Source: JBEAOO01 sp041164825
GTDB lineage: Bacteria > Pseudomonadota > Gammaproteobacteria > Burkholderiales > Burkholderiaceae_C
NCBI GenBank assembly: GCA_041164825.1
Contig: JBEAOO010000066.1
Location: forward strand, 1-15,178
Length of the DNA: 15,178 nt
Direction of reading: 5' to 3'
A program made the translations under genes and the position numbers. The notes under the pieces are model-generated. The model was not told the origin of the DNA and searched no databases. It saw nothing but the letters and a program-made list of their open reading frames with translations. Shown one piece after another: positions 1 through 6,446 of this stretch (its first letter is position 1; each line of letters begins with the position of its first letter).

Positions 1-425
1 TTGTGCAGCACGCTGCTCAGCGTCAACACGTCGCTCTCAGCGTCGAGCTTGAGCGTCAGGTCCAGGCGCAGCTGCGCCACGTCGTCCGTCAGGTGCAGCA
101 GCAGCGCGCGGCCGGGCACCAACCACTCGGCCTCGCAGCCGGTCCAGGCCTGTGCAAAGTCCAGCCCGTCGCGGTGGGCCAGCAGCGCGCTCTGGCCAAA
201 CCAGCCCACGCCAAAGGTGGGCGCCACGCTGAGCGGGATGTCGGCGTCGAGGTTGAACGAGGGCAGGGCGCGGGTGTCGCGCAGCGCAGGGCCGGGGGTG
301 GCCGCGTCGGGCAGGCGCGGGCCCCAGTAGCGCCACAGCGGTGCTTCACCGGCAGCGGCTTCGATCACGACGCTGCTGTGGCGGCCGTGCAGGGCATAAA
401 ACAGGGAAGGGGCGAGCATGGGCAT
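1..425 (-). CDS. alpha-galactosidase (GH36 family), N-terminal part, cut by window edge
   Basis: This is the first 141 codons of a minus-strand gene whose remainder lies beyond position 1. The visible part matches the N-terminal beta-sandwich of GH36 alpha-galactosidases: a WRYWGPRLPD segment at residues 31-40 (the family's usual YWG-type motif), a GWFGQSALLAHRDG segment near 74-87, and a beta-strand pattern ending in LTLSSVLH. The catalytic barrel is not in the window, so activity cannot be judged. GH36 enzymes release terminal alpha-1,6-galactose from melibiose, raffinose and stachyose. No signal peptide is visible, so a cytoplasmic enzyme acting on imported sugar is likely. ATG codons lie at 425 and 419 and neither has a clear ribosome binding site. 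It lies 170 bp downstream of the transporter ATPase gene on the same strand and could be the last gene of that operon. Family assignment is fairly good; substrate is inferred. Confidence 0.68.
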   Translation of the reverse strand, partial: MPMLAPSLFYALHGRHSSVVIEAAAGEAPLWRYWGPRLPDAATPGPALRDTRALPSFNLDADIPLSVAPTFGVGWFGQSALLAHRDGLDFAQAWTGCEAEWLVPGRALLLHLTDDVAQLRLDLTLKLDAESDVLTLSSVLH

Positions 426-595
426 CACGTCAGGGTCAAAAAATGCGCCCGCTGCGCAGGCCTGAGAGGCAGCGCGGCCGGCGGGCTGGGGAGCGCAAAA
501 AGTGATGCGCTGTCAGCGGCAGGGCCTCACGCGGAGACCGGCACCTGTGGATCAACATTCAGCCAAGTCTTGGCATCTCTGTTGCTGGCGTGCCG
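426..595. other. 170-bp gap between transporter ATPase and GH36 genes, with two small inverted repeats
   Basis: No coding potential is convincing here. Two short dyads are visible: GCCAAG-T-CTTGGC at 562-574, and AGCGCA-N8-TGCGCT at 492-511. The second has a run of T in its loop on the minus strand rather than after the stem, so it is not a classic intrinsic terminator. Either could be a weak regulator site, an attenuator, or chance. Neither resembles the palindrome at 5072-5091. Confidence 0.35.
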
Positions 596-1600
596 TCAGC
601 TCATCCTTCGGCCATCGCTGAAGCGGTGCGCCATGCCGGCACGCGGGCTGAGGTAGACCGTCTGGCCGACTGCCGGCACGGACTGTTCGCCCTCGGTGCG
701 CACCGTCAACGTACCCACACCACGCACGTCGGCGTGAACAATGCAGTCGGCACCCAAGTGCTCAACGTGATGAACAGTCGCCTGCCAGCGCCCCTCCTCC
801 TGCGCGACATCAAGGTGCTCAGGGCGAATGCCATAGACCTCGCAACCCATTTCGCGCGCCAGGGCACCCTCGATCAGGTTCATGTTCGGCGAGCCGAGAA
901 AGCCTGCCACGAACGGCGTGGCGGGCTTGCGGTACAGGTCCATGGGCGCGCCCGCTTGCTCGATGTGGCCCTTGTTGAGCACGACAATTTGGTCGGCCAT
1001 GGTCATGGCCTCCACCTGGTCGTGGGTCACGTAGATCATGGTCGCGCCGATTTGGCGGTGCAGATCGGCCAGTTCGACACGCATCTGCCCGCGCAGCGAG
1101 GCGTCGAGGTTGCTCAGCGGCTCGTCAAACAGGAACACCGACGGGTTGCGGACGATGGCACGGCCGATCGCCACGCGCTGGCGCTGGCCACCCGACAGCG
1201 CTTTGGGCGTGCGACCCAGCAGAGGGCCGAGTTGCAGCACATCGGCGGCCTTCTTGACCGCCGCGTCGATCTCGGCCTTGGGCCGGCGTTGAATGGTGAG
1301 CGGGAAGCCGATGTTCTCGGCCACCGTCATGTGCGGGTAGAGCGCGTACGACTGGAACACCATCGCGATGCCGCGATCGGCAGGCTCAAGATGGGTCACA
1401 TCGCGGCCGCCGATCAGGATCTGGCCGCCGCTGACCGACTCCAGCCCGGCCACCATGCGCAGCAGCGTGGACTTGCCACAGCCCGAGGGCCCGACCAGCA
1501 CAGTGAAAGAGCCGGCAGGGATCACCAGGTCGAGCCCCGGGATCACGGTGATGCCGGAGGTGTACGACTTGCGAATGGCGGAGAGGCGGACGTCATGCAT
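596..1600 (-). CDS. sugar ABC transporter ATP-binding protein (MalK/UgpC type)
   Basis: This 334-residue ATPase powers the sugar importer encoded just upstream. All nucleotide-binding motifs are intact: Walker A GPSGCGKST at 37-45, Q-loop Gln83, ABC signature LSGGQ at 135-139, Walker B VFLFDE at 155-160, and the switch His193. The VGPSGCGKST, FDEPLSNLDASLR and THDQVEAMTMAD segments are typical of the CUT1 (MalK/UgpC/MsmX) group. After the FVAGFLGSPNMNL block the C-terminal TOBE region goes almost directly to GIRPEHL, so it is about 25-35 residues shorter than usual; members are commonly 350-380 residues. The ATG at 1600 has AAGGA (1609-1613) 8 nt upstream. It follows the second permease gene by 72 bp. 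Group assignment is secure; the exact sugar is not readable from this protein. Confidence 0.95.
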   Translation of the reverse strand: MHDVRLSAIRKSYTSGITVIPGLDLVIPAGSFTVLVGPSGCGKSTLLRMVAGLESVSGGQILIGGRDVTHLEPADRGIAMVFQSYALYPHMTVAENIGFPLTIQRRPKAEIDAAVKKAADVLQLGPLLGRTPKALSGGQRQRVAIGRAIVRNPSVFLFDEPLSNLDASLRGQMRVELADLHRQIGATMIYVTHDQVEAMTMADQIVVLNKGHIEQAGAPMDLYRKPATPFVAGFLGSPNMNLIEGALAREMGCEVYGIRPEHLDVAQEEGRWQATVHHVEHLGADCIVHADVRGVGTLTVRTEGEQSVPAVGQTVYLSPRAGMAHRFSDGRRMS

Positions 1601-1672
1601 GGTCGCGGTCCTTGGGGGCGGGTGGCTGGGTTGGATCGGGTCGGGCGGTGGGGTGGCTCATGGCATGAGCCA

Positions 1673-2548
1673 TCAGCCTTTGACACCCGTGGAGGCGATC
1701 GAGGCGATGAACGCGCGCTGCAGGCTCAGGTAGAACAGCAGCACGGGCACGGTGATGACGGTGAGGTAGGCCATCATTTCGCCCCAGGCGATGTTGAGCT
1801 GGAAGAAGTACTGCAGGCCGACCATGATGGGCCGGTAGTCCTCGGACTGGGCCGACATGACGGGCCAGAGGTACTGGTTGTACATGGACAGGAACTTCAA
1901 GATCGCGGCGGTGGCGAACACCGGCCCGGCCAGCGGCACGATCACGCGGCGGTAGATCTGGAAGTAGCTGGCGCCATCCACGCGGGCAGCCTCCACCAGA
2001 TCGCGCGGCAGATCGCGGAAGTACTGGACGAACAGGTAGATGGTCAGTGCGTCCGAGATGAACGGGATGATCTGGACGTGGTACGAATTCAGCCAGCCGA
2101 CCGTGAGGCCGGCCGAGCCGATCCACGGCAGGTTGTTGACCACCAGCAGCAGCGGGATGGCGATCGATTCGAAGGGCACGATGAAGGTGGCCAGCACCAC
2201 CGCCATCAGCAGGTTGCGGCCCGGGAAGTCGAGGAACACGAAGGCGAACGCCGCCATCGAGCAGACCCCCAGCGACAGCACCATCGTGATGCCGGTGACC
2301 ATCACCGAGTTGAGGATGAAGTGCCCGATGGGCACACGCTGGAACGCAGCGCGGTAGTTGTCCAGCGAGATGTCGCCCACCGGCAGGAAGGCGCGCAGCG
2401 AGCTGGCGTCGCGCAGCAGTTGCAGGTCGGGCTTGAGCGAGGACACGATCATGAAAACGATCGGGAAGATGAAAACCAGCGCGATCCAGCTCAGCAGCAC
2501 ATAGTGCAGTGCGCGGCGTGCCAGCGTGGGCATCATGGGGTGGTTCAT
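1673..2548 (-). CDS. sugar ABC transporter permease (MalG type, CUT1)
   Basis: This 291-residue inner-membrane permease has about six hydrophobic segments. It carries the cytoplasmic EAA loop that docks on the ATPase: EAARVDGASYFQIYRRVIVPL at about 186-206, a near-ideal EAA-x3-G-x9-I-x-LP pattern. The LKFLSMYNQYLWPV segment and the short C-terminus ending soon after the last membrane helix are typical of the MalG/UgpE side of the pair. An open frame extends upstream to 2629, but I choose the ATG at 2548. It begins MNHPMMPTLARR, has GGAG at 2558-2561 nine bases upstream, and avoids overlap with the preceding permease gene. It lies 41 bp after that gene and forms the translocation pore with its product. 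Confidence 0.93.
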   Translation of the reverse strand: MNHPMMPTLARRALHYVLLSWIALVFIFPIVFMIVSSLKPDLQLLRDASSLRAFLPVGDISLDNYRAAFQRVPIGHFILNSVMVTGITMVLSLGVCSMAAFAFVFLDFPGRNLLMAVVLATFIVPFESIAIPLLLVVNNLPWIGSAGLTVGWLNSYHVQIIPFISDALTIYLFVQYFRDLPRDLVEAARVDGASYFQIYRRVIVPLAGPVFATAAILKFLSMYNQYLWPVMSAQSEDYRPIMVGLQYFFQLNIAWGEMMAYLTVITVPVLLFYLSLQRAFIASIASTGVKG

Positions 2549-2589
2549 GTCAAAAGGCTCCAGCGGGTGTCGTCGTTGCGGGGCTGCGT

Positions 2590-3714
2590 TCAGTGGCCCG
2601 AAGCTGGCTTCTTCTCTCGGGTCAACCAACGCTGACCCAGCGAGATCGCCAGCACGAACAGGAACAGGAAGACGCTGATGGTGGAGCCCCCGGCGATGTC
2701 TTGTTTGCCATAGCCGCGCTGGACGGCCTGAAAGACCAAGGACTGGGTGGAGTCGAGCGGGCCACCGCGGGTCATCACGTCAATCTGCGGGTAGAGGGTG
2801 AAGGCCTGCATCGTGATCACCACCATCACCAGGATGGCGGTGTTGCGCAGACCCGGCCAGGTGACGTATCGGAAGACCTGCCACTTTGAAGCGCCTTCGA
2901 GCGCGGCCGCCTCGTACAGCGAGGCCGAGATGGTCTGCAGCCCCGAGAGCCACACGATCATGTGGAACCCCACGCCCTGCCAGATCGACATGGCCATGAT
3001 CGCCCACAGCGCGGTGCTGGGCTGGCCCAACCAGTCAATCGGCTTGAAGGCACCGAAGGTCAGCTGCTGCAACAACGAGTTCAACAGGCCGTTGTCGCCG
3101 GCATAGATGAAGCGCCAGAGGAAGGCGACCACAACCATCGAGATCACCACGGGCATGAAGTAGATGGTGCGAAAGACGTTGATGCCGCGCAGTGGCTGGT
3201 TGATCAGCATGGCGAGCAACAGCGCGAGCAAGGCCTGCACCGGGGCGACCACCACCACGAACAACATCGTGTTGACCAGCGCCTTCATGAAGATCACATC
3301 GCTGGCGAGCACGTAGAGCCGGCTGTCACCGGTCCCGTCGAGGTGGAACCACTCGCGTTTGCGATCCAACTGCGGGTAGTCGGGGTTGTCGCGCGTGTAG
3401 CCGCGCAGGCTCGGGTAGGACGGGCTGCCATCGCCCTCACGGACGATGGCCCCCTGTGCATCGCGCTCGGGATCGAGCACCAGCACGCCCAGCCCGAGCA
3501 TCTGGCGGTAGTTCTCCAAGCCGACAAACTGGGTCGGCTTGGGCGACACCAGGCGCTGGTTGGTGAAGGACATCGCGAACGCGAGTGCGAAGGGCACGAT
3601 CAGGAACAGTCCCATCAGCAGCATCGCGGGGGAGACCATGAGCCACCCCGCTCGACGCGCGCGGGCCGCGCCGGGTGCGCTTGTCGTGGTGGTGTCGGTC
3701 GGGGTGGGCGTCAT
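2590..3714 (-). CDS. sugar ABC transporter permease (MalF type, CUT1) with a large extracytoplasmic loop
   Basis: This is the second pore subunit, 374 residues. The first membrane helix lies at about 24-50, followed by roughly 85 hydrophilic residues rich in Asp, Arg and Pro, and then five hydrophobic segments. The EAA loop is present (EAAALEGASKWQVFRYVTWP from residue 268). The MTRGGPLDSTQSLVF block is the usual MalF/UgpA motif before the last helix. The loop between the first two helices makes the protein longer than the common 290-310 residue CUT1 permease, though shorter than E. coli MalF. A GTG at 3723 is also possible, but the ATG at 3714 is better placed after AGGTG. It lies 49 bp downstream of the binding-protein gene and reads in the same direction. 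Confidence 0.92.
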   Translation of the reverse strand: MTPTPTDTTTTSAPGAARARRAGWLMVSPAMLLMGLFLIVPFALAFAMSFTNQRLVSPKPTQFVGLENYRQMLGLGVLVLDPERDAQGAIVREGDGSPSYPSLRGYTRDNPDYPQLDRKREWFHLDGTGDSRLYVLASDVIFMKALVNTMLFVVVVAPVQALLALLLAMLINQPLRGINVFRTIYFMPVVISMVVVAFLWRFIYAGDNGLLNSLLQQLTFGAFKPIDWLGQPSTALWAIMAMSIWQGVGFHMIVWLSGLQTISASLYEAAALEGASKWQVFRYVTWPGLRNTAILVMVVITMQAFTLYPQIDVMTRGGPLDSTQSLVFQAVQRGYGKQDIAGGSTISVFLFLFVLAISLGQRWLTREKKPASGH

Positions 3715-3763
3715 GGTCTGCACCTGGCTGTTGCGGGTTCTGCTCGGGGCCGTTGGAACGGGC

Positions 3764-5029
3764 TCAGCGGTAGTTGTTGTTCTTCTTCAAATCGGCATCG
3801 ATCGCGTCGGCCGCCGTGTCCAACGCGTCAGCCACCTTGCCGCCGTTGGCGATGTCGGCCAGCGCTTTCTCGAACTCGCCCGAAGCGCCGGCGTACCCAG
3901 GTGTCGAAGCACGCAGCGTGGCCTGCTTGGCCGACAGGGCAAAGAACACTTCCAGCGGCCCGCCCTGCTTGTAGTTCTGCGTCATCGCCGCGGCTGCAGG
4001 GGTCGACGGGACCAGGCCAATGCCGTCGGAGAACGCGGCCAGGTACTTGTCCTTCAGCGCGAAGGTGATGAAGGCGTTCGCGCCCTTGGCGTTCTTGGTG
4101 GTGGCCGATACGCCGAACTGCCACGATGCGGCGCCGATCTTGGAACCCTTGCCGAAGTCTGGGGCGGGCAGGAACACGAGGTCGTTACCGTACTTCTTCA
4201 GTGCCGGCAACGCGGCCCAGTTGCCGTTCCATTGCAGCGCGTACTTGCCGTCGATGAAGCCGGCCTCGCGGTCCGCGCCGCTTTGTGAGGTACCCGGGGT
4301 CAGCTTGCGTGTGAACAGGCTCTGCCACCAGGTGCCGAACTCCACGCCAGCCTTGCCATTGAGGGTGCCGTTGGCCTTGGGCGTCGCAGCGTTCAGCAGG
4401 TCACCCCCATTGCTTTGCAGGAAGGGGCCGAAGGCATACGAGTACCACTCGCCCTTCCAGGCCAGGCCCAGGTCGATCGGGTACTCGAACTTGCCGCTCT
4501 TTTGCAGCGTGACGAGCGCGGCGTCGAACTCGGCCTTGCTCCAGGGTTTGTCGAGCGTTGGGATGCGGATGTTGTTGGCCTGCAGCACCGACTTGCGCGC
4601 GAAGATCGCGCAAGCCGCATCCCACAGCCCGACCGAGTAGACCTTGCCGTTGTACTTGCCGATCGTGCCGGGCAGGAATTTATCGATGGCGCCAGCCGGC
4701 AACGCCAGCGGCTGCAGGTACTTGGACCAAGCCCAGTTGGGCATCACCGGGCCATCGACGTCCAGGATGTCCGGCAGCTTGCCCGCCACTGCGGCGGCCA
4801 CCACCGAGGTGTTGTAGGCCTCCTGGGGGAACTGCTGCAACTCGACCTTCCACGCCTTCTGGCTGCTGTTGAAGTCCTTGATGATCCCGGCCATCAGGTC
4901 CTTCTCGACCGGGTTGCCGGCCCCGTGGTACCACATCGACAGCGTGGTCTGGGCTTGCGCGGTCGTGGCGCCAAGGGCGGCCAAGCCGAGGGCGATGAGG
5001 CTGCGGCGCAGCGGCGAAACAATGGTCAT
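3764..5029 (-). CDS. sugar ABC transporter substrate-binding protein (family 1)
   Basis: This is the periplasmic receptor that delivers sugar to the two permeases. Of its 421 residues, the first 26 form a clear signal peptide: Arg-Arg at 8-9, a Leu/Ala core, and an AQA cleavage site before QTTLSMWYHG. The mature protein shows the family-1 pattern of an early LxxWYHG strand, PDILDVDGPVMPNW, a YNGKVYSVGLW motif, and Trp/Tyr-rich segments such as AWKGEWYSYAFGPF that commonly stack against sugar rings. No lipobox Cys is present, so it should be soluble. The ATG at 5029 is preceded by GGAG with 6 nt spacing; upstream in-frame ATGs at 5071 and 5041 would spoil the signal peptide. It is the first gene of the minus-strand operon, downstream of the palindrome at 5072-5091. 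The nearby hydrolases suggest raffinose or sucrose-like ligands, which is inference. Confidence 0.94.
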   Translation of the reverse strand: MTIVSPLRRSLIALGLAALGATTAQAQTTLSMWYHGAGNPVEKDLMAGIIKDFNSSQKAWKVELQQFPQEAYNTSVVAAAVAGKLPDILDVDGPVMPNWAWSKYLQPLALPAGAIDKFLPGTIGKYNGKVYSVGLWDAACAIFARKSVLQANNIRIPTLDKPWSKAEFDAALVTLQKSGKFEYPIDLGLAWKGEWYSYAFGPFLQSNGGDLLNAATPKANGTLNGKAGVEFGTWWQSLFTRKLTPGTSQSGADREAGFIDGKYALQWNGNWAALPALKKYGNDLVFLPAPDFGKGSKIGAASWQFGVSATTKNAKGANAFITFALKDKYLAAFSDGIGLVPSTPAAAAMTQNYKQGGPLEVFFALSAKQATLRASTPGYAGASGEFEKALADIANGGKVADALDTAADAIDADLKKNNNYR

Positions 5030-5071
5030 GGGGAGCTCCATGGGGTGTGGAAGTAGATCGGTCTGATGCAT

Positions 5072-5091
5072 TCATGACAATGTTGTCATGA
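5072..5091. promoter_or_regulatory. perfect 9+9 bp palindrome, probable LacI-family operator for the transporter operon
   Basis: The arms TCATGACAA and TTGTCATGA are exact inverted complements separated by TG. Size and symmetry fit a LacI-family dimer site, although such operators often have CG at the centre. It sits 43 bp before the binding-protein ATG and just downstream of the only visible -10 candidate on that strand, so bound repressor would block the start of transcription. The neighbouring LacI-type gene is the obvious candidate regulator. Binding is inferred. Confidence 0.72.
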
Positions 5092-5099
5092 CGAGCCGA

Positions 5100-5127
5100 A
5101 ATGTAGATCCACGGCCCCGGGCATCGA
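5100..5127 (-). promoter_or_regulatory. possible promoter of the transporter operon (weak)
   Basis: A -10-like TACATT (4 of 6 to consensus) is read on the minus strand from 5105 to 5100. Upstream at 16 bp spacing is only a poor -35 (TCGATG at 5127-5122). The predicted start near 5093 would place the palindrome at 5072-5091 across the first transcribed bases. The match is weak and supported mainly by position. Confidence 0.35.
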
Positions 5128-5251
5128 CATTCGGGCAAACCCAGGGATCGCGCGAGCGTTCCTATATCGCCAAGCTCCCTTTGTGGATGCGCATTTCCGT
5201 CAGGAGGGCCCTGGATTTCTCCGATCGTGCCGAAACAACTCGTCCTGCCGC

Positions 5252-5280
5252 TTGACATGGTCGATCACTTCTTGGACGAT
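5252..5280 (+). promoter_or_regulatory. probable promoter of the LacI-family gene
   Basis: A perfect -35 hexamer TTGACA (5252-5257) is followed 17 bp later by GACGAT (5275-5280), which matches the -10 consensus at three positions. Predicted start is near 5287, giving an untranslated leader of about 36 nt before the ATG at 5323. The start site falls inside the partial operator at 5284-5302. Confidence 0.5.
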
Positions 5281-5283
5281 GCA

Positions 5284-5302
5284 AATGTCTTACGTTGTCA
5301 TT
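5284..5302. promoter_or_regulatory. partial second operator, likely autoregulatory
   Basis: The sequence AATGTCTT-ACG-TTGTCATT has a right half sharing TTGTCAT with the perfect palindrome at 5072-5091. The left half matches only in part (AATG-C) and is shifted by one base. CG sits next to the right half, as is common in LacI-family sites. It overlaps the predicted lacI-type transcription start, which fits weak self-repression. With one good half-site this remains a tentative call. Confidence 0.4.
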
Positions 5303-5322
5303 CACCCGCATCCCTACCCTCC

Positions 5323-6441
5323 ATGGCCACCATCCACGACGTCGCGCAATTGGCGGGGGTCTCGATCAAGACCGTCTCGCGGGTCGTCAACCGCGAACCG
5401 CGCATCAGCCCGGACACTTTCGCCAAGGTCAGCCGCGCCATCGAGATGCTGGGTTACGAACCGCACCGCGGCGCGCGCCTGATGCGCTCGGGCAAGTCAG
5501 GGCTGATCGGCTTCATCACCGGCTTGTTCAGCGACATCGAGATCGCCAAAACCCGCGCCGGCCTGTCTGATCTGAGCATCCTGCGCGGTGCTCAGCAGGC
5601 CTGCAGCGCCGCCGGCAAGACGCTGCTCGCTGCCGACATGGGCACCGGGGCCAGCCGCGACGCGGACGCTGTGGCCAAGCTGCTCAAGACCTTCACATCG
5701 CATCGTGTGGAGGGTGTCATCTACGCCGCGCCCTACCACCAGCAGGTGGTGCTGCCGCCGCTGAAGGACACGCCGCTGCTGCTGGTCAACTGCTTCGACC
5801 TGAACCACACCCCTGCGGTCGTGCCCGACGACGGGCTGGGGCAGTCGCGTGTGGTCGATCACCTGGTGGCCCTGGGCCATCGCCGCATCGGCTACGTGGG
5901 CGTGGACGAGAACATGGTGGCCGGACGCCTGCGCAGGGCGGCCTTCCTGGAAGCCTGCGCACGGCACGGGCTCGACCCTGCGCATTGCCCGGCACTGAGC
6001 GGCTCGACGCTGCAGGCCCCGGACCCCTTCACCCCGCTGCGCCCGGCACTGCAGCAGATTGTCGACCGCGCAGTGCGACCCACCGCCCTGTGCCTGGGCA
6101 ACGACGTGATGGCGCTGCAAGCGATCCGCGAGCTGGAAGCACTGGGCCTGCGCGTGCCGCAGGACATCGCCGTGATCGGCTACGACAACGACGAGGTGAT
6201 ATGCGAGGTGGCATGCCCACGCCTGAGCACGGTCGTGCTGCCCTACTTCGAGATGGGCCAGGTCGCCGTGCAGCGCCTGCTCGCGCGCATTGCCGATGAA
6301 CCCGCGCCTGCCGAGGCTTGGCAGCGCGTCGCCGGCGAGGTGGTCATGCGCGACTCGGTGTCCACGATCACCCCGCTTGCCAAAGGGAGCCGGCCTGCTG
6401 CGTCTGCCCTCAAAGCGTCCACCCTTGATTCCGCTGTCTGA
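5323..6441 (+). CDS. LacI-family transcriptional repressor
   Basis: This 372-residue regulator probably controls the sugar genes on both sides. The N-terminus MATIHDVAQLAGVSIKTVSR is a textbook LacI helix-turn-helix (about residues 2-24). The hinge region GARLMRSGKS follows near 51-60. The rest is the periplasmic-binding-protein-like sensor domain, with typical stretches DHLVALGHRRIGYVG, CLGNDVMALQAIRELEALGLRVPQDIAVIGYDND and the QVAVQRLLARI end helix. The frame is open from further upstream, but the ATG at 5323 starts exactly at the conserved DNA-binding domain. No strong ribosome binding site is visible. The stop codon is 5 bp before the GH32 start, so the two are surely co-transcribed. The effector is unknown; a free sugar from raffinose or sucrose breakdown would be usual for the family. 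Confidence 0.94.
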   Translation: MATIHDVAQLAGVSIKTVSRVVNREPRISPDTFAKVSRAIEMLGYEPHRGARLMRSGKSGLIGFITGLFSDIEIAKTRAGLSDLSILRGAQQACSAAGKTLLAADMGTGASRDADAVAKLLKTFTSHRVEGVIYAAPYHQQVVLPPLKDTPLLLVNCFDLNHTPAVVPDDGLGQSRVVDHLVALGHRRIGYVGVDENMVAGRLRRAAFLEACARHGLDPAHCPALSGSTLQAPDPFTPLRPALQQIVDRAVRPTALCLGNDVMALQAIRELEALGLRVPQDIAVIGYDNDEVICEVACPRLSTVVLPYFEMGQVAVQRLLARIADEPAPAEAWQRVAGEVVMRDSVSTITPLAKGSRPAASALKASTLDSAV

Positions 6442-6446
6442 CCGTC

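Larger units (their letters stand above)
5030..5322. other. divergent control region between the binding-protein gene and the LacI-family gene
   Basis: This 293-bp gap contains the start signals for both sides of the sugar locus. Visible elements are the 9+9 bp palindrome (5072-5091), a weak minus-strand -10 candidate TACATT (5100-5105), a perfect -35 TTGACA for the plus strand (5252-5257), and a partial operator copy (5284-5302). The middle, about 5110-5250, shows no clear gene or repeat. Short upstream extensions of the flanking reading frames into this gap look like frame leftovers. Confidence 0.7.

Noticed and set aside
590..2635. A 681-codon plus-strand open frame opposite the ABC transporter genes
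   Set aside because: It is rich in His, Arg, Asp and Gln with no domain, and exactly opposes well-supported ATPase and permease genes. Long antisense frames are expected in GC-rich DNA.
2962..4068. A 368-codon plus-strand open frame opposite the MalF-type permease and the binding protein
   Set aside because: Antisense artefact with His/Gln-rich then Arg/Pro-rich low-complexity sequence; the opposite strand encodes clear ABC proteins.
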